From positions 48,630,856-48,694,855 of the forward strand of contig NC_060063.1 in the NCBI RefSeq assembly GCF_020283565.1: a stretch of DNA of 64,000 nucleotides. The letters are read 5' to 3'. The notes under the pieces were generated by a model. It made no database searches and was not told the DNA's origin. It worked only from the letters and a program-made list of their open reading frames with translations. Position numbers and translations under genes: made by a program. Below are positions 23,797 to 34,305 of the stretch, one piece after another (position 1 is the first letter of the stretch; every line of letters begins with the position of its first letter). The stretch is from Trifolium pratense. Taxonomy: Eukaryota; Streptophyta; Magnoliopsida; Fabales; Fabaceae.

Positions 23797-24583
23797 TCAA
23801 GCAGCTCTGGTTTACCTTCCTGTCGATCATCGGCTGCTTGTTCAAAATCTTACCGCTCAGGTATTAATTGGTTACTAAACACCCTAGTTACACTTGGTTA
23901 TTTATTAGTGTAAAAAATGATTATTCTGCTCATGTTTTTTTAAATGATTATATTTATGCTTGTTACCTTGTAATCAATCTTGTTTATTGTCAAAATTGAT
24001 GAAAGCTATTTATACAAAATGGGAATTTCAAATCCTTCTGAAAAGAGTTTTGGTAGTAAAATTTACAATTTGAAGTATTTACTGTTTCCTTCAAAGACTA
24101 GGTTGTGTGATGTTGTGTCAGTACCCCCTATCCTGATTCAGTAAATGACATTACACAAGTAATATAATTGCAAGCTTTTTTCAATTGCAGGTTTTCAACA
24201 ATGGTTCTGTACCAGCCTCAGCACAAGCTACTTTCCCATATATATTTGCAGTCAGCAAGTTGTTGCAGGTACGCCGTTACTTTGAAGGCAACTGCTTTTA
24301 GTTTTTGAATGAATGAAAACATAAGAGAGCACTTCTATACTCATGATCTCATAACGTGTAATGATATTTATGAATGCAGCCTGGTAGTTTTGATCTTGTT
24401 GGTACTATTATATATGAAATAGACGAGCATCCATACCAAAGCACCTTCTTTAACGGCACTGTTGAAGTTGTTGAATATGTTGGTTTTCTTAGCATCGAAT
24501 CTGTTTTTCTTGTTACTCTTGGAATTGCCCTCCTTGTCCTCCTAGGGCTATGGATTCATGGTCACGTTCAAAACCTATCTAAG
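23797..24583 (+). pseudogene. TRAP-alpha (SSR1-like) gene fragment
   Basis: Three plus-strand exons with GT/AG borders encode the C-terminal half of the translocon-associated protein alpha subunit. Exon 1 (about 23797-23861) ends LPVDHRLLVQNLTAQ. Exon 2 (24191-24269) reads VFNNGSVPASAQATFPYIF and on to KLLQ. Exon 3 (24380-24583) has PGSFDLVGTIIYEID, then the membrane segment SVFLVTLGIALLVLLGLWI and ends NLSK. TRAP-alpha is an ER membrane glycoprotein next to the Sec61 channel. The signal peptide, acidic N-terminal part and cytosolic tail are missing, so this is a fragment. The exon after the membrane segment leads into a kinase fragment. Confidence 0.8.
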
Positions 24584-24716
24584 GTACTAATGTCTATATT
24601 TTTCTAGATAATGCGCTATTATTGAACCATCTTCACATTTAGAGTTTGCTAATTTTACTCATGTCATAATGGTTTGTTTGGTTTATGAAAATGTTTGGTT
24701 TATGAAATGATTGCAG

Positions 24717-25191
24717 GATTATAACGCAAAGCTTTCTGATTTCAGGTTGGCAAAGGATGGTCCAACAGGTGACAAAAGCCACTTCTCTACCCGAGTAATG
24801 GGCACCTATTGATACGCAGCTCCTGAATATCTAGCCACATGTATATTTGAGTTCATGTTGTCGAACCATATATGTTTTTCGATTCTCCTTTTATAATTTT
24901 GTTAACTTATTCTCGGTTCAGCTTAGTAGCATTTCAGTTAATAGCAAAAAAATCATTGTTACCGCAGGTCATCTTACTACTAAGAGCGATGTTTATAGTT
25001 ATGGAGTTGTCCTGCTGGAAATGTTATATGGTAAGAGGGCAGTTGACAAGAATATACCATCTCGACAACACAACTTGGTGGAATAGGCTAAACCGTATCT
25101 CGCTAACAAATGTAAGGTTTTCAGTGTGTTAGATAGCCGACTCAAAGGACAGTACTCATCAGAGCATCTCTACGAGGTTAAAGAAAGCTTT
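24717..25191 (+). pseudogene. receptor-like cytoplasmic kinase (RLCK VII) fragment
   Basis: Two exons encode part of a kinase domain. The first (24717 to about 24840) reads [20 protein letters not shown] and continues to [17 protein letters not shown], covering the activation segment. The DFG motif is DFR here and a Gly codon has become TGA. The second (24968-25191) reads [20 protein letters not shown], then QHNLVE-stop-AKPYLANK, where a Trp codon became TAG. The sequence matches PBL/BIK1-type group VII kinases. Two stops and the altered DFG make it dead. It follows the TRAP-alpha fragment on the same strand with splice-like borders. Confidence 0.85.
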
Positions 25192-26361
25192 TAGTTTCAT
25201 TGGCGTAGCTGGTGCATGCAGGAGGTTAAAGAAAGTTCATGTAAAGTTGTGTGCAACTTGATAACATTGTAATATGTATTTGAATTATAATATGTATTTT
25301 TCGTTTCATATCTATTAATTTTTTTTAGTATTTACCCAAATCGTCAATGTGATACAAAATGTTCCTCGGGTCTTATAAGTATTCAATCTTAAGTTTCTTA
25401 AAGGTGTACGGTAAATGAGCCTCAGAGAGTAACCAAATCAAGCATGTTAAGTCCTCTTTCTTGAAAAAAACCAATCAAACCTGTGATGTTTTCATGTCCT
25501 AGTGGAACCAATTTTGCTTCTTTGGCTAATGAAATCACAAACAATAATTTATTCTTATATTTTCACACAAGTTGTGCTAAAAACAGTACTCGAAAACAAG
25601 TCTGGTATATGGGATCCTCAAATACAATAACGAGAGCCCTCCCCCTATTCAAATGCTCCAAATTATATCAAGCAAAAATTCCTAAGCTAACCAAACAAAA
25701 AGCAACATCGCTACAATCAGCTGGATAACAAACACAGAATATGCGGCCAGTCACTACAACAAAAACTAAACTCCCAAATACAAAGGAGACAAAACAGATG
25801 AGCACGACCTTAAATGTAAGCAAAATAGGACTGATTCTGATCCAAACAGATGAGCACGACCTTAAATGCTACCTCTCAGGCCTTAGAAGCTTTATCTCGC
25901 TTCTAACCTGAGATAATTGGACAAAGGCATTTTGGGATACAACCAAAAACAGAATACAAAAGGGAGCATTTGAGGTTAAAAACATAAAAACATGGCTGCC
26001 AACGCAGAACCATGAACAACAGTTCCAATTACGATAACCCTTTAGAGAACTTAAATATATTAATGTAATAATAGAAACCGCCAAAACAAGCTGCAATTTA
26101 GAGAGACAAATTCCAACAGAAAAGTGGTCATCACACAGACTGATACTAAAGTGATAAATGTACCAAAAATATTCCAATTACATCATATCGATGTTCAAAT
26201 TAAAAACCATAGTCAACTACCAAATATAATCCAAAATTAGATAACAAACGTAGTTGCTACATAGTTAATAACCAGCAAAATACTAAGTCAATTTTACTCA
26301 ATATTACAACTCTTCAAAATTCATCACATCATCCAGCAAAATACTACCAAATATAAGCCTC
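25192..26361. other. non-genic stretch inside the composite region
   Basis: No recognised gene. A short direct repeat (AACAGATGAGCACGACCTTAAATG) occurs at 25794 and 25848. Two sizeable open frames (25483-25728 plus, 25869-26177 minus) resemble nothing I know. Confidence 0.3.
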
Positions 26362-28421
26362 TTAAGCTTTTCCCCGCTTGTCAATTTGTTGCATCGACCT
26401 CGCCAAAATCTCATCATTCAGCTTGTTGTAGGAATTCATTGTCAAATTTAAGAACTCTTAATCGTGTACCATCATCAACCTACAAAATAAAATCTTGTTG
26501 TCATTGGTTAAATTCACATAATTTGAAAGTGTTCAACTTATTAATTAAGAGTAACGTACATCAATCTTATACACATCCGCCTTCATTTTCTCCATCCATG
26601 TTATCACCCATATTGCACAATCATTCCTACATTTTAGTTTCAGCATTAGACGACATATTGATGAAATTTTTTAAAAAAGTAAATTAAAACAGAATAACTT
26701 ACGAGTTGTTTGCCTGCTGTCCCAAATTTTTCGGAATGACAAGGCTAAACTCAGATACTATTGGATTAGGTGTTGTCCCTTTTGTATAGAAAGAGGGATC
26801 CAAGAGTAAGTCCTCCATATACAAAGCCTAAAAACCAGCAATACTCGTGTTGGTAAACATATAAAATAGGTATGCAAGTTTCAAATAAGACTATTATGAA
26901 CAAGGAGAAATAAAAGTATATTATTTTACCAATTTCTTGATACATCTCATTCTCATCCTTCGGACATGTGCTGATTTAGACGGTAAAGAGTCAAGATAAA
27001 TCAACTCTTTTTTTACCAAATCAATGACTAGAAGGAACCAGTGCATAGAATCCGGATCATGAATTGGTATAAATATCTGTATATATCCAAAGTCAAATAA
27101 CTAAAATTGAAGTTGCATAAATGTATATTGATCTAAGTAGCAGTATTATGTGGCCCTTTGATTACCTTTGAAATTTTATCTACTTTTCCCATAAACATGG
27201 CTTGATATTTTTTAATCATGACTTTAGTAGTTGTATTCCAATCCTGCACATATTGCTACAACATAATAGACATTTATAATGTCAGCTATGTTTTTGTGAA
27301 AATTTAATGTCTAAAAACTGAATAGAATGAAGGTTAAAGTTGTGTCAAATTAATACCGAGAAAGTTGTTGGTAGAAACCAAAATTTTGGAAAGATGTCCT
27401 TTTTTTCAGCATAAGTGAACATACTTACAGCCAAATCAATTATATGGAATAATATGATGACATTAGAAAGCTTAATATTTAAAAAAAAATAATAAAAAAT
27501 TACTTCTATTCAAGTAACTATATATTCTTACATCTTCACCAACAAATTTTTGGGGCTTTAAGCATTCAAACAACTTCCTTGTTCCTTGACAAAATCTTAT
27601 ATCTGTAACGACCAAAACCTCTTCCCTACAATATACAATATAAATAAATGTACGAACTCATATCGATAATTTGAGCAATCGATCAATTTGTATGAAATAT
27701 AATTAATTAATGTTAAATACAATGAGAAATGTATGACTTACTTGTTAAAATTTGTATTTGTGGTATCACCAAATATATATGATGCCACAACACTTTGTTC
27801 AACATTTAGATTCATAGCTTTTATCGGTTTAAACAACAAAGACAGCCACTGCATCAACATTTCACAAATAAATTAACAAAGAAAATATAGAATTAGAGAT
27901 ACAACACATGCGCGATGCTAAAGTAAGTTACTTACATCAGGAATTTGTCTTTCGACGTTTGTAGAGGAAATGCCTATATTTTTTTGAGGTATAATGTAGA
28001 AACCCGTAGGTGTGCTGTTCACTACTAGAAACGCATCAAATCATCAAAAGATGTTTTTTGCGAGTTACACTCAATTTTATGTTTATCTTCATCTTCTGTT
28101 TTGAAGAGCATAGGATTCCATTCACCACAATCAGCATTCTTTCCTTTTGGTGTATGAGCAGTGTCTGCTTTACTGTTTTTTATTTTGAAAAGGCGAAGAA
28201 GATAAATAAATTAACAATCAATAAGACCGAAACAACTGACTATCACAGAATACACAGACTATCACATAATAGAATTAGATTAAGGAACAAATTTGAGTAC
28301 CAACCTGGAAGAATCCACATAGACTAAAGAGACGTAGTTACCGTTACTATCCAATATACGTCGTTTGTTCCCCTTTTCGTTGGCCAGAGGTGAAGTAACA
28401 GACACAGACTCATCTTCCATA
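26362..28421 (-). pseudogene. Ulp1-family (C48) cysteine protease gene, partly broken
   Basis: About eleven minus-strand exons can be followed. The first (28421 to about 28307) starts MEDESVSVTSPLANEKGNKR. Later exons include LLFKPIKAMNLNVEQSVVAS (27851-27743), VTDIRFCQGTRKLFECLKP (27630-27532), IFIPIHDPDSMHWFLLVIDL (27076-26933) and NDCAIWVITWMEKMKADVY (26626-26562). His in MHWFL, Asp in YLDSLPS and Cys in NDCAIWV are the Ulp1/SENP catalytic residues; GQQANNSNDC supplies the Gln. The family cleaves SUMO-like modifiers. Two frame problems are visible: near 28030 (stop after DDLMRF, with the next frame resuming at STPTGFYIIPQ) and near 26430 (one extra base before NKLNDEILARSMQQ). Either could be a mis-set exon. 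Ulp1 genes of this kind often travel in MULEs. Confidence 0.65.
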
Positions 28422-28860
28422 TTTTGTTGCTTAAAGGTAATGAGTTTTTGAAAAGCTTTCTTAAACCCATCTATTTAGTTTGCTGGGCAAAGGGAACCGT
28501 GAAGAATTCAACTAATTTGCGGCTAATTAATGAGGTTACGAGTTTCAAAGTTTCAATTGAAAGAGGAAGAGTCGTTGTGCTCAAGAATTTGCAGCGATAT
28601 ATATGAGGTACGAGTTTCAATTTCCAGATGAAGAGTCACCTTCCAAAAAAAAAAAAAAAAGAAAAGAAAGAGGAAGAGTCTTTTTTTTTTTTTACCTTAT
28701 ATACCGACTTATTTATTAGTTTTTTATAGGCTGTTAGGTTTTTTTTTTTTGACAAAAGTTGTTAGTTTTTATTTTTGTAAAAATAAATTATTTACAAAAA
28801 AAAACACAATATTTGTTATTGACTTTATATTCTAAAAAAAAAATATTAAATTACATAAAA
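28422..28860. other. non-genic stretch
   Basis: Poly-A/T tracts and a purine-rich GAGGAAGAGTC repeat (28563, 28669); upstream region of the Ulp1 gene. No gene seen. Confidence 0.3.
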
Positions 28861-30306
28861 TTTTATAAATCAGACAATTTGGTCTCACGTGGTAGAAATC
28901 ACGGTGACTTAAGAGAACTAGTTATTATATGAGGGATTCGGCTGATATAACTAGCTACGATCGAGAAATTTGAATTTTTTCAATCATACCGTTCGATATT
29001 ACCTAATTGAACTAAACATCTATAAGACATTTGAATTTCATAAATCAGACAATTTGGTCTCACATACTGGAAATCACGGTGACTTAAGAGAACTAGTTCC
29101 TATATAAGGGATTCGGCTGATATAACTGGCTATGATCGAGGAATTTGAACTTTTTCAATCATACCGTTCGATATTACCTAATTGAACTAAACATCTATAA
29201 GACATTTGAATTTAATAAATCAGACAATTTGGTCTCACATACTGGAAATCACGGTGACTTAAGAGAACTAGTTCCTATATAAGGGATTCGGCTGATATAA
29301 CTGGCTATGATCGAGGAATTTGAACTTTTTCAATCATACCGTTCGATATTACCTAATTGAACTAAACATCTATAAGACATTTGAATTTCATAAATCAGAC
29401 AATTTGGTCTCACATACTGGAAATCACGGTGACTTAAGAGAACTAGTTCCTATATAAGGGATTCAGCTGATATAACTGGCTATGATCGAGGAATTTGAAC
29501 TTTTTCAATCATACCGTTCGATATTACCTAATTGAACTAAACATCTATAAGACATTTGAATTTAATAAATCAGACAATTTGGTCTCACATACTGGAAATC
29601 ACTAGGGATGGCAATTTGACCCATACCCAGTGGGCACCCGCAAAAAATACCCATAACGGGTAGGGTAAAAACCCGCATTTTGGGTATGGGCACGGGTATG
29701 GGTAATTACCCGCAAAAATGAACGGGTATGGGTGCGGGTACGGGTACCTTAGTACCCACCCCGCCCCATACCCACATAATATATTTATTTATTTTATATA
29801 TGTTTTTATATAATAACATATGTATATCAATTTTAAAAAATACAACAACAATTAAATTATTAGACATTTTTAATAAAAATGTTTATTTATAATATAATAC
29901 AAACACAATGTGACAAGGAAATAAACTTTAACATGATATTGGTAAATTTTTTGTTTATAATTTTTCTAAGTCAACATTAAAAAAAATTTTAAAAAATAAT
30001 TATATTAAAACTATATGATATTTTATAATCGATCGATTTATTTTTATCAAAAATGCGGGTAACGGGTACGGGTATGGGTACCTAGGTACCCATAGGGTAT
30101 GGGGACGGGGAGAAAGATCGTTACTCATGCGGGTATGGGGATGGGTACGGGTATTTTTTTAAACTGCGGGTATGGGGATGGGTACTATAGTACCCTACCC
30201 ATACCCTACCCATTGCCATCCCTAGAAATCACGGTGACTTAAGAGAACTAGTTCCTATATAAGGGATTCGGCTGATATAACTGGCTATGATCGAGGAATT
30301 TGAACT
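28861..30306. repeat. 175-bp tandem repeat array
   Basis: The landmark CAGACAATTTGGTCTCAC recurs at 28871, 29046, 29221, 29396 and 29571, a constant 175-bp spacing. After removing the MITE at 29603-30224 and one target copy, the array is about 4.7 units. Units 2-5 are almost identical (single-base differences); unit 1 is more diverged. No coding frame is kept across units. Confidence 0.95.
29603..30224. mobile_element. hAT-type MITE, GGGTA-rich family, copy 2
   Basis: Termini TAGGGATGGCAAT and ATTGCCATCCCTA are perfect inverted repeats, with an 8-bp target duplication GAAATCAC (29595-29602, 30225-30232) lying within the 175-bp array. The 622-bp element has long arms of (A/C)CGGGTA(T/C)GGGTA-type repeats and an AT-rich centre. 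Same family as the element at 9568. Confidence 0.95.
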
Positions 30307-30984
30307 AGGACCGCACAGAATCCAAATCCTCACTCAACCTCCTCATATCATGTAATTTGGTCCAACACTTAGATTGCACACCACGCCACCAACAACTATG
30401 AACATTACACTTGCACACAAAGATTTCAACACAAGGGAAAAACTAAAGTAAAGTTATACTAATTGTAATTCTAATCAAAAGATCACAAGACTAAACTTTT
30501 CTACTTTAGAAAGTCATCAACAACAAGATGAAAGCAATAATTGGTTCGATCATGAAATAATCAATATGATTCTCATTTTCATAACGTGATAGCTGGCAAC
30601 AAACAATTCAAGTTACAAAAGAATGTGACATTCACATTGCATTGCAAGTTCCACGATCCTTAAGCGGTTAAGCCAATACACTTAAAGTAAAATTAAAAAA
30701 ATAAAATACAAAGACCTTAAATCCAACTAATGCTATCTATGATCTTCTCTTCTCCATTGTAAAGAATAATCAGTTAGATCTAACATATCAAATCATTGAA
30801 TTCTCACAAGCATCAAAATTCTAAACTACACTTATTCAATCACTATGTTCATGAAACAATTGAGTTAGTAGGGTGTAACAAAATTAAAAATCTAAACTTT
30901 TAACTAGTTAGCATCATCACTGTCTAATTAAAATCATCATAATCATAAAAACAGAACAAAATGCAACCAGAAGCAGAATCAGAA
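30307..30984. other. non-genic stretch
   Basis: No gene recognised. The sequence starts abruptly where the 175-bp array stops. Confidence 0.3.
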
Positions 30985-31165
30985 TCTTTCCCGACAACTT
31001 GTTATTGCTTAGGTCAACATATCATAGTGAGGTTAAATTATTCCAACAATCAGGCAACTCACCCTTTAATTCATTGTTTGATAAATCCAAAATTCCCAAA
31101 ATGTTATTAGGGTTACTTTTGCTGCAGATGAAGGGACCTAAATCTGAAAATTTATTATTGGAAAG
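30985..31165 (-). pseudogene. LRR receptor-like protein fragment
   Basis: The minus strand reads SNNKFSDLGPFICSKSNPNN, then LGILDLSNNELKGELPDCW and NLTSL-stop-YVDLSNNKLSGKI. These are leucine-rich repeats of the plant extracellular LxLSxNxLxGxIP type. The 'LPDCW..LTSL' repeat is typical of the C-terminal LRR block of receptor-like proteins. A TGA interrupts it and no other part is present, so this is a relic. It is followed by a CA-rich microsatellite (31184-31309). Confidence 0.7.
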
Positions 31166-31183
31166 ATGCAACAACACAGCAGG

Positions 31184-31309
31184 ATACACACACACGCGCA
31201 GGATTTGTATTAAAACAACAATATACACACAGGATTAACTCAATATACACGCAAGATTAACAACAACACAGCAGCAAAAACACAATATATACACACACAC
31301 ACACACGCA
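31184..31309. repeat. CA-rich microsatellite with duplicated flank
   Basis: Runs of ACACAC with the phrase CGCAGGATTTGTATTAAAA present twice (31196 and 31306), so the array appears internally duplicated. Confidence 0.7.
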
Positions 31310-31803
31310 GGATTTGTATTAAAATTAAAAGAACCCTAACAACAACAAGTAGCAATGTCAACCTCAACGATGAATCAAAAAATTAAAAGAAGAAGAATAA
31401 ACTTACTTGAAGAGATGAACTCGTGCAATAATTTTTGGTAGCGGTGGTCGTCGCCGTCGACGGTGAGGAAGGAAAAGAGGGATGAACAAAAGAGGAAAAT
31501 TAAGGAAGGAGATGGAAGGATAGGTCAAAATTGTGTGGTTACGTTGAAACTTCTGATGTGGTGGTCGGGTTGGTCTTCGCCGTCCTCGTCGGAGGGTGTG
31601 TCGAAGAAGGTGGAAGGTTAGAAGAAGGCAACAACAACTGAGTGAAAAAAAATGTAAAATCCCTATATTAAACAATTAATACATTTGGGGTTAATTTGCA
31701 AATATTTAAAATAGTAGTAATTAAATGACATTTTCAAAACTAATGCCACATCAGATGGGTTGAGTAGCCCATTCTCATGAAATGGGTAGATAAGAATTTG
31801 CCA

Positions 31804-32339
31804 AAAAAAAAAAGAGACATCTAAGAACACCAAGACCGGTCGGGATGATTAACGTTAGTCCAAGTATATGTATTGATTTTTCGTGCTTTTATTTTTCTCT
31901 TCTACCAAACAAGCACTAAGAAAGAAAGTTCAGTCACGGCCTCGAAGAGCCTGATAAAAAAGTCTTACCGCACCCTAGCGGCTAGCACAGGAGGGGTTGC
32001 ATCTCTCACTCATAAGACAAAAGATAATGGCAACATGGTAGTTAAAATTGCAATTTGAATTGTAAAATCTCACGATTTTGTGATTATGTTTGCATTCGGT
32101 GATTATGAATATACACATAATCCTATTTTGGTGGAATTGGGTAGAATCGCCTATGTTATTAGTTTAATTGTATAATCTACGATTTTTGAAACATTTATGC
32201 AATTATGATAATTTTAATTTATATTAGCATTTGAAGTAAAAGGAACTCATTGCATTTCTTCAAAAATACTAGTAATAAGAAGAGTTTAATTGTTGTGCAC
32301 CGTCGGTGTAATTTTTTTTTACACATACATCCAATGATG
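31804..32339. other. non-genic stretch
   Basis: No gene recognised. Phrases such as ATCTCACGATTTTGTGATTATG hint at old repeats. Confidence 0.3.
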
Positions 32340-32700
32340 CGTTGCCAAAGAGGGTATTAATAATTAATAATGAACAAAGAGGCTATACTGAAATAGAGAT
32401 GCTCTAGCAAGATTATGACCAATTCTATTGACTTGCCGCGAGCAAAAGCTATGTTGTAACTAACATTAGAGTGAAGTAAAGACCTACAAGAGGATAAGAG
32501 AGTATCTAGCACATTCTCATACATACAATCATTCCTCAAAGCATTCTCAATCTGTTGACAATCACTTTCAAAAATGACCCTCTCAAAACTATTGGATATA
32601 GAGCATTGTATGAGCTTGTACGAAGGAGCCTAAGCTATCTCGAAAGCAAACTCTAATGCCAAATTTCCTCTCATTCTAGAATAAAGTTCAGTCAATGTTG
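32340..32700 (-). pseudogene. RNase H-like domain relic
   Basis: The minus strand reads MRGNLALEFAFEIA, a stop, then FERVIFESDCQQIENAL and VSYNIAFARGKSIELV. This is the order A...E.A..A...V.FESD...V of the RNase H-like domain found at the end of plant LINE polyproteins and related orphan genes. The FESD Asp is a family catalytic position. Stops and truncation make it non-functional. Confidence 0.6.
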
Positions 32701-34305
32701 CACTTCAACCAATCAATGAGTGTTTTTCCCAAGTCATTCCATGATCAGACAAAGGTGTTGAAACAAGAGCATTACGGCACCAGTTATAGTTCTGTAACGG
32801 GTCTGAAGCGGTCAAGCAGGTTGAGACCAAATTTAATATTTATAAATTTAATATTTACACAAATATTTCAAGTGATTCAAGGTTTTTTTTTGTATTACTA
32901 CTATTATTTTATATGTATAGATATGAATTTATACGCGTATATATGAGTTTTATAACATTGTATAATCTTACGATTTAATTTCCCCTTCCCGATCTTGCAT
33001 CAAATCTCGATTTTAACTACCTTGAACGCCGCCTACTAAGATAGTAACGGATAAAATTTTGTATAGAGGCATGTGACATTGGGGTTAGAATTTGCTTCCT
33101 GTTATATGCAAGAGTTCTTTAAAAATAACATGCTCTTGCAGCATTGTGTTCTTAATAATGCAGTTTAAGTCCATTTCCAAGTTTATGTAGGTTACTACTA
33201 ATCGGCAATCAACTTAAGGTATTAATGCCCAAGTATACAAATCAAAGGGCTCTCTAATTGGAGGCAGTGCCACTAAATGTTAGTGTTGCAAGACACCATT
33301 AAGAACAACAGAATAAGTAACAAAGAATTATGCATGATTGGAGCTTTAGTTGTTAAAACATCTTTTATATATCAGGTGCAATAATTTGCATATGCAAACA
33401 ATTTTTCTTTGGGGTGATATACAAACAAAAGAATGAAATGAGCTACAAAATAAAATGGATTTGGTTTAAGGTCCACACAATTTATTGTAAGCATGACTTA
33501 CAAGAACTTCAATCTTGTATTTATCTTATTTTTGGTCTTGGCCTACAACTCAAGTAAAGCATTATTATAAGTTTGCATAATAATAACTCTAGAGAACACT
33601 ACAAAAGTTCACAATTTTCTTCATACCATGTATGTATACACAAACATTATAGTCTCTCATTAATCTATCGATGCATATTTGATATTCTGTGAGCATTAAT
33701 AATATAACTATTATTATAGGCCTCAAAATTTGCTGCAAATTTTTGAGGTCTGATGTCGTCTCAAACCCATCATGCAATGTGGGGGAGTCGGGCCTGATGA
33801 TTGCTCTTAAATCCAATATAGAAGATCCATGTGCTCCCTAATGACCACCACCAACACCAATTCAGTCATCCTAAGCTTCTACTTTTATAAGATGGTGTCT
33901 GTCTGTCTTCATTAAACTTTCAAACAACTTTTCAATGACCACGAGTCCTTCATTTCTTACATACAAATTAAATGACCTTGACTGCATTACCAATATCTGG
34001 TTCAAACCAGCTATCAAAAAATTATTATTTTCTGAGACTATATATCAAATATAGAATGGTTGCAAACTTGCATCACATTTTCCAAGTACAATATTTTAGA
34101 CATTTTTGTACACACGTGTTAGAATGCGCCCACAAGGTTACTTATTCACCAGCTGGAATCTTCACAAACAAACAAAACACTGTCACAGTGTCACTCCATA
34201 ATCACATCACTGAACTCTATCTATCTACAAATTCAAAAACTCATCTTCTCTGTTTCTGCTCCCAAAGTTCAAACTCAAAAAACCAAATACACTGTTTAAC
34301 CAAAA
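32701..34305. other. intergenic, upstream of the aspartyl protease
   Basis: No recognised gene. Several frames of 60-80 codons show no known motifs. The last 150 bases are pyrimidine- and CA-rich, fitting a 5-prime UTR, with possible TATA-like sequence TATATATC near 34038. Confidence 0.35.

Larger units (their letters stand above)
22783..31803. mobile_element. candidate Mutator-like composite with captured genes
   Basis: The left end (GGTGCCAACTTGACTACCCA...) and the reverse complement of the right end (GGCAAATTCTTATCTACCCA...) share about 45 alignable bases around TACCCATT(C)TCATGA. Weaker similarity follows for about 300 bases (CTTCCACCTTCTTC, then GACGGCGAAGACCACC-type phrases at 22970-23030 and 31555-31615). 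Both ends abut poly-A runs that could hide a target duplication. Inside are fragments of TRAP-alpha, an RLCK kinase and an LRR protein, plus a Ulp1 protease gene. Ulp1 genes within MULEs are known as Kaonashi elements. The TIRs are degenerate and partly palindromic, so this is a hypothesis; two separate repeats are the alternative. Confidence 0.4.

Noticed and set aside
28021..28033. CACTACTAGAAAC as another CACTA left end
   Set aside because: No subterminal repeats follow, and the bases can be read as part of the Ulp1 gene on the other strand.
31403..31675. 90-codon minus frame, Arg/Pro-rich
   Set aside because: Counterpart terminal repeat of the same candidate MULE, not a gene.
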